The notes beneath the pieces were generated by a model. The model did no database searches and had not been told where the DNA came from. It saw only the letters and a program-made list of their open reading frames with translations. 64,000 nt of DNA from Nocardioides sp. Root140 (lineage in GTDB: Bacteria; Actinomycetota; Actinomycetes; Propionibacteriales; Nocardioidaceae). The first letter of the stretch is position 1, and every line of letters begins with the position of its first letter. The stretch lies in NCBI RefSeq assembly GCF_001426745.1, contig NZ_LMFI01000010.1, forward strand, positions 376,884 through 440,883. The letters are read 5' to 3'. Both the position numbers and the translations under genes were made by a program. Shown here one piece after another: positions 60,936 through 64,000 of this stretch.

Positions 60936-62017
60936 TAGAGGATCACCACCGAGCGGAGCACGTCACCGGTGTGCATCCGGTCGAACGCCGCCTCGACGTC
61001 GTCGAGACCGATCTCCTCGGTGACGAACGCGTCCAGGTCAAGGCGACCCTGCTGGTAGAGGTCGACCAGCATCGGGAAGTCACGGCTCGGCAGGCAGTCG
61101 CCGTACCAGCTGGACTTCAGCGCGCCGCCACGGCCGAACACGTCGATCAGCGGGATCTCGGGGATCTTCATGTCCGGCGTGGGCACGCCGACGAGTACGA
61201 CGGTGCCCGCGAGGTCGCGTGCGTAGAACGCCTGCTTCCACGTCTCGGGGCGGCCGACGGCGTCGATCACCACGTCGGCACCGTTACCGTCGGTGAGCTC
61301 CTGGATCGCGGCCACCGGGTCGATGCCCTTCGAGTTCACCGTGTGGGTGGCGCCCATGTTCTTCGCCCACCCGAGCTTCTTGTCGTCGAGGTCCACCGCG
61401 ATGATCTTCGCCGCGCCGGCCAGCTTCGAACCCGCGATCGCGGCCGAACCCACCCCACCGCAGCCGATCACGGCCACCGACATGCCGCGCCCGACGTTGC
61501 CGGTGTTGATCGCCGCGCCCAGTCCGGCCATCACGCCGCACCCGAGCAGGCCGACTGCGGCGGCCCGCGCCGACGGGTCGACCTTCGTGCACTGGCCGGA
61601 ATGCACCAGCGTCTTCTCGGCGAACGCGCCGATGCCGAGCGCGGGGCTCAGCTCCGTGCCGTCCTCCAGGGTCATCTTCTGGGTCGCGTTGAAGGTCGCG
61701 AAGCAGTACCACGGCTCACCGCGCAGGCACGCCCGACAGGTGCCACAGACCGCACGCCAGTTGAGGATCACGAAGTCACCCGGCTCGACAGTGGCACCCT
61801 CACCGACCGCCTCGACCACCCCTGCGGCCTCGTGGCCCAGCAGGAACGGGAACTCGTCGTTGATGCCACCCTCACGGTAGTGCAGGTCGGTGTGGCAGAC
61901 CCCGCACGCCTGGATCTTCACGACCGCCTCGCCCGGACCGGGATCCGGAACGTTGATCGTCTCCACCGAGACTGGTTCACCCTTGGCCCTGGCCACCACT
62001 GCGCGCACCTGCTGCAC
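60935..62017 (-). CDS. mscR: S-(hydroxymethyl)mycothiol dehydrogenase
   Basis: A 360-residue zinc-dependent medium-chain dehydrogenase. The catalytic zinc ligands are in [17 protein letters not shown] and [14 protein letters not shown]. The structural zinc motif reads [15 protein letters not shown] (CX2CX2CX7C), and the NAD-binding motif is [21 protein letters not shown]. The overall sequence, including [23 protein letters not shown], is the actinobacterial mycothiol-dependent formaldehyde dehydrogenase (also S-nitrosomycothiol reductase). It oxidises S-hydroxymethylmycothiol to S-formylmycothiol. The GTG at 62017 has GAGGAGGAAAC directly upstream. The upstream frame to 62344 is shadow. The MBL-fold hydrolase follows with one base overlap. 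Confidence 0.95.
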   Translation of the reverse strand: MQQVRAVVARAKGEPVSVETINVPDPGPGEAVVKIQACGVCHTDLHYREGGINDEFPFLLGHEAAGVVEAVGEGATVEPGDFVILNWRAVCGTCRACLRGEPWYCFATFNATQKMTLEDGTELSPALGIGAFAEKTLVHSGQCTKVDPSARAAAVGLLGCGVMAGLGAAINTGNVGRGMSVAVIGCGGVGSAAIAGSKLAGAAKIIAVDLDDKKLGWAKNMGATHTVNSKGIDPVAAIQELTDGNGADVVIDAVGRPETWKQAFYARDLAGTVVLVGVPTPDMKIPEIPLIDVFGRGGALKSSWYGDCLPSRDFPMLVDLYQQGRLDLDAFVTEEIGLDDVEAAFDRMHTGDVLRSVVIL

Positions 62018-62068
62018 GTTTCCTCCTCGGATCGATGTCGTCGGTGCCGACCCTAGTGGTCGGGCGTC

Positions 62069-62074
62069 TAGGGT
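62069..62074 (+). promoter_or_regulatory. -10 box of a leaderless promoter (TAGGGT)
   Basis: TAGGGT is followed by seven bases and then the ATG at 62082. The box is within the 64-bp gap from the divergent mscR gene. Confidence 0.6.
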
Positions 62075-62081
62075 GGTCGAC

Positions 62082-62741
62082 ATGAGCCTGTGCAGGTACA
62101 AGGACCTGTGCATCGACGCCACCGACGCCGCTGCCCTCGCCACCTTCTGGGGCGCCGCGCTCGGGCTCGACGTACGACGACTCGACGACGGCGACGCCCT
62201 GCTCTCCGGCGCGACGAAGGAGCAGGCCGTCTGGGTGAACACGGTGCCCGAGCCCAGGTCCGTCAAGCATCGTCTCCACCTCGACATCCACACCGGGTCG
62301 GTCTCCGCGCTCGTCGACCTCGGCGCCACGGTCGTCGACGACACGTCGTTCCCCTGGACGGTGATGACCGACCCCGAGGGCGGGGAGTTCTGCGCGTTCG
62401 TCCGCGACGAGCCTCCCGAGACGCGGATCTATGAGCTCGTCCTCGACTGTGCCGATCCTGAGCGCATTGCCACCTGGTGGGCCGAGGTCCTCGGCGGCCG
62501 CCTCGAAGGCGAGGCCGAGCAGTGGGGCCTCGAGGAGATCCCGGGCGCGCCGTTCGAGTACCTCGTCTTCGTGAAGGTCCCGGAACCGAAGTCGGCCAAG
62601 AACCGTGTGCACCTCGACCTCACCACGCCCGACCTCGGCGCCCTGACTGCCGCCGGGGCGACGGTGCTGGCCGAGCTGGAGTCCTGGACCGTGCTCGCCG
62701 ACCCGGAGGGGAACGAGTTCTGCGCGTTCCCCGAGAGCTAG
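62082..62741 (+). CDS. Double VOC-domain (glyoxalase-like) protein
   Basis: A 219-residue protein with two tandem VOC modules. Module one (residues 1-108) includes [46 protein letters not shown] and [15 protein letters not shown]. Module two (about 112-219) includes [46 protein letters not shown] and [16 protein letters not shown]. The two copies share the HRLHLD/NRVHLD strand, the GATV turn and the DPEG-EFCAF end, so the gene arose by internal duplication. This is the Glyoxalase_6-like subgroup, of unknown substrate. The Glu-Phe-Cys in both ends is an unusual shared feature. It is divergent from mscR and followed by the beta-propeller-like gene four bases after its stop. Confidence 0.85.
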   Translation: MSLCRYKDLCIDATDAAALATFWGAALGLDVRRLDDGDALLSGATKEQAVWVNTVPEPRSVKHRLHLDIHTGSVSALVDLGATVVDDTSFPWTVMTDPEGGEFCAFVRDEPPETRIYELVLDCADPERIATWWAEVLGGRLEGEAEQWGLEEIPGAPFEYLVFVKVPEPKSAKNRVHLDLTTPDLGALTAAGATVLAELESWTVLADPEGNEFCAFPES

Positions 62742-62745
62742 CCGG

Positions 62746-63915
62746 ATGGCCTTCGACCGGACCGGGTTGCGTCTGCACCTGCTGGTCCTCGTCGTCTGCG
62801 CGTCCGTCGTGCTGTTGGCGCTCTGGGGCGGCGCCGCCATCCGCAAGGGGCTCCGGCCCGAGCCGGAGGCTCAACCCTCCGACGATGCCTCGGTGAGCTG
62901 CGTCCCGACCCATCCACCCCGCACGGTCGCCGACATCAACACGTTCGTCGGCGACACCCGACGCATTCCGGGCTTCGTCGGTGCGGACGTCGGCGCCAGT
63001 GTCGCGCTGAGTGACGGTCGCAGCCTGTGGGTCTTCGGCGACACCCTGCACGGCCCGAAGTTCAACGGCCCCAGCTTCGTGCGCAACTCCATGCTGCTGA
63101 TCGGCGACGAGTGCGCCTCCGTGGTCCTGCCGGCCGACCGGGGCGCGATCGTCCCGAACCGAGAGGACGGCGTCGGCTACTGGCCGATGTCGGTCGACAA
63201 GCGGGCCCTGGACGGGCACGACCTGGTCGGCGTCGGCCTGCTCCGGGTCCAGGCCACGGGCAACGGACTCTGGGACTTCCGCATCCTGGGCAGCTCGATC
63301 GCCGAGTTCGACGTACCGGCCAACGGCACGCCTGAGCTGATGGACGTGCGCGACGTCGGCCCGGACCGGGTCGACGACACCCGACCCACGTGGGGGGCGG
63401 CGGTCGCCGTGCGCGGCGAGACCCTCTACGTCTACGGCACGGCCCATCCCGACGACGACCGCGTGCTCGGGTGGTCACTGCACGTGGCGCGGGTCCCGCT
63501 CACCAGCCTCACCGACACGAGTGCGTGGCGCTTCTGGACCGGCACTCGATGGAGCCGCTCGGACAAGAAGCTGGCCACCCTGATCCCCGCGAAGGACGGC
63601 GTCTCACGCGTGCTGAGCGTCTTCGAGCAGGACGGCGCGTGGTACGCCGTCAGCAAGCGCAACGACGTGCTCGGCACGGACCTGGTGATCTGGAGGTCGA
63701 GGACGCCGACCGGGCCGTTCGTGGCGGGTCCGGCCGTGGCCACCATCCCGTCCGGTGAGGACGTGCTGCAGTACATGCCCCTGGCCCACCCACACCTGCT
63801 GCCGAAACGCGGCACCGTCGTGGTCAGCTGGAGCCGCAACATCGCCGACCTCGACAGGATCGCCGAGGACCCGTCTCTCTACCGCCCGGAATTCGCCCGC
63901 GTTCCGTTGCCCTGA
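62746..63915 (+). CDS. Membrane-anchored beta-propeller-like protein (DUF4185/DUF5005 type)
   Basis: A 389-residue protein. One N-terminal helix (LHLLVLVVCASVVLLALWGG, residues 10-30) serves as anchor or signal. The remaining sequence has repeated strand-turn units typical of five-bladed propellers: VGASVALSDGRSLWVFGDTLH, FVRNSMLLIGDECASV, TWGAAVAVRGETLYVYGTA, and DLVIWRSRTPTGPFVAGP followed by YMPLAHPHLLPKRGTVVVSWSRN. These resemble DUF4185/DUF5005 and related glycoside-hydrolase-like folds that bind extracellular carbohydrates. No catalytic residues can be named. Only four bases separate the VOC stop from its ATG, which suggests one transcript. Confidence 0.72.
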   Translation: MAFDRTGLRLHLLVLVVCASVVLLALWGGAAIRKGLRPEPEAQPSDDASVSCVPTHPPRTVADINTFVGDTRRIPGFVGADVGASVALSDGRSLWVFGDTLHGPKFNGPSFVRNSMLLIGDECASVVLPADRGAIVPNREDGVGYWPMSVDKRALDGHDLVGVGLLRVQATGNGLWDFRILGSSIAEFDVPANGTPELMDVRDVGPDRVDDTRPTWGAAVAVRGETLYVYGTAHPDDDRVLGWSLHVARVPLTSLTDTSAWRFWTGTRWSRSDKKLATLIPAKDGVSRVLSVFEQDGAWYAVSKRNDVLGTDLVIWRSRTPTGPFVAGPAVATIPSGEDVLQYMPLAHPHLLPKRGTVVVSWSRNIADLDRIAEDPSLYRPEFARVPLP

Positions 63916-64000
63916 TCGTGCAACCTTCCCCGCCCTGACCCCGTCTTGGGTGGGAAGGGACGGTGGTGACAATGATGGCAACACATGCAGGAGGTGTGAT
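63916..64000 (+). promoter_or_regulatory. Promoter and ribosome-binding site of a gene beyond the right edge
   Basis: After the propeller gene the sequence contains TTGGGT, 16 bases, then GACAAT, a plausible -35/-10 pair. The window ends with AGGAGGTGTGAT, where AGGAGG is a strong Shine-Dalgarno. The downstream gene lies outside. Nothing else is seen here. Confidence 0.45.

Overview
The window is very GC-rich, densely coded DNA from an actinobacterium. A member of the Nocardioidaceae (Nocardioides or a close relative) is the best guess, inferred from gene content rather than from any rRNA. Supporting signs are coenzyme F420 genes (fused fbiC, an F420:NADPH reductase, a luciferase-like oxidoreductase, a Ddn-type protein), mycothiol-dependent formaldehyde detoxification, a His-tailed GroEL1 next to GroES under tandem CIRCE operators, the three-gene guaA/guaB/guaB3 set, and many GTG starts and leaderless promoters. 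I saw no tRNA, rRNA, IS element, prophage or CRISPR array.

Layout. 1-5.4 kb: a partial YjbR-like gene, a secreted SpoIID-domain protein, a Gly-rich membrane protein, an AAA ATPase, an LpdA-type flavoprotein and a small membrane protein. 5.4-10.1 kb: a universal stress protein with a histone H1-like tail, then a LiaFSR-like envelope-stress module (response regulator and PspC-domain kinase) divergent from a three-gene operon with two more PspC proteins. 10.2-17.9 kb: secreted endonuclease I, a tandem pair of glycerophosphodiesterases (one secreted, one cytoplasmic), a YbaK-like deacylase and a strongly asymmetric heterodimeric ABC exporter. 18-24.1 kb: the F420 block with an acyl-CoA dehydrogenase. 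24.2-29.1 kb: a secreted phosphatase/nuclease, a methyltransferase plus VOC pair, terC behind a yybP-ykoY manganese riboswitch, and an ECF sigma factor with a membrane partner. 29.3-33.7 kb: a xylose-type ABC importer divergent from a ROK repressor.

33.8-55.3 kb is a mostly minus-strand block whose skeleton (guaA, ChoD-like GMC oxidoreductase, guaB3, guaB, groEL1, groES) matches the order I recall from Mycobacterium tuberculosis. Genes for amine/GABA-type catabolism (two aminotransferases, two aldehyde dehydrogenases), glpD and a nitrilase-family amidase lie inside it. 55.3-64 kb holds two related uncharacterised cell-surface proteins around a THUMP-like methyltransferase, an MpaB/DUF2236 protein, a DUF4234 protein, the mycothiol formaldehyde pair, a double VOC protein and a membrane-anchored beta-propeller-like protein.

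Non-coding DNA is the most distinctive part. Short gaps at gene 3' ends carry several families of long palindromes and 21-22 bp tandem repeats, some reused at distant places. At least twelve genes show a TANNNT -10 box exactly 6-7 nt before the start codon, the leaderless-mRNA signature. The gap upstream of guaA contains a C-rich hairpin resembling the actinobacterial 6C small RNA.
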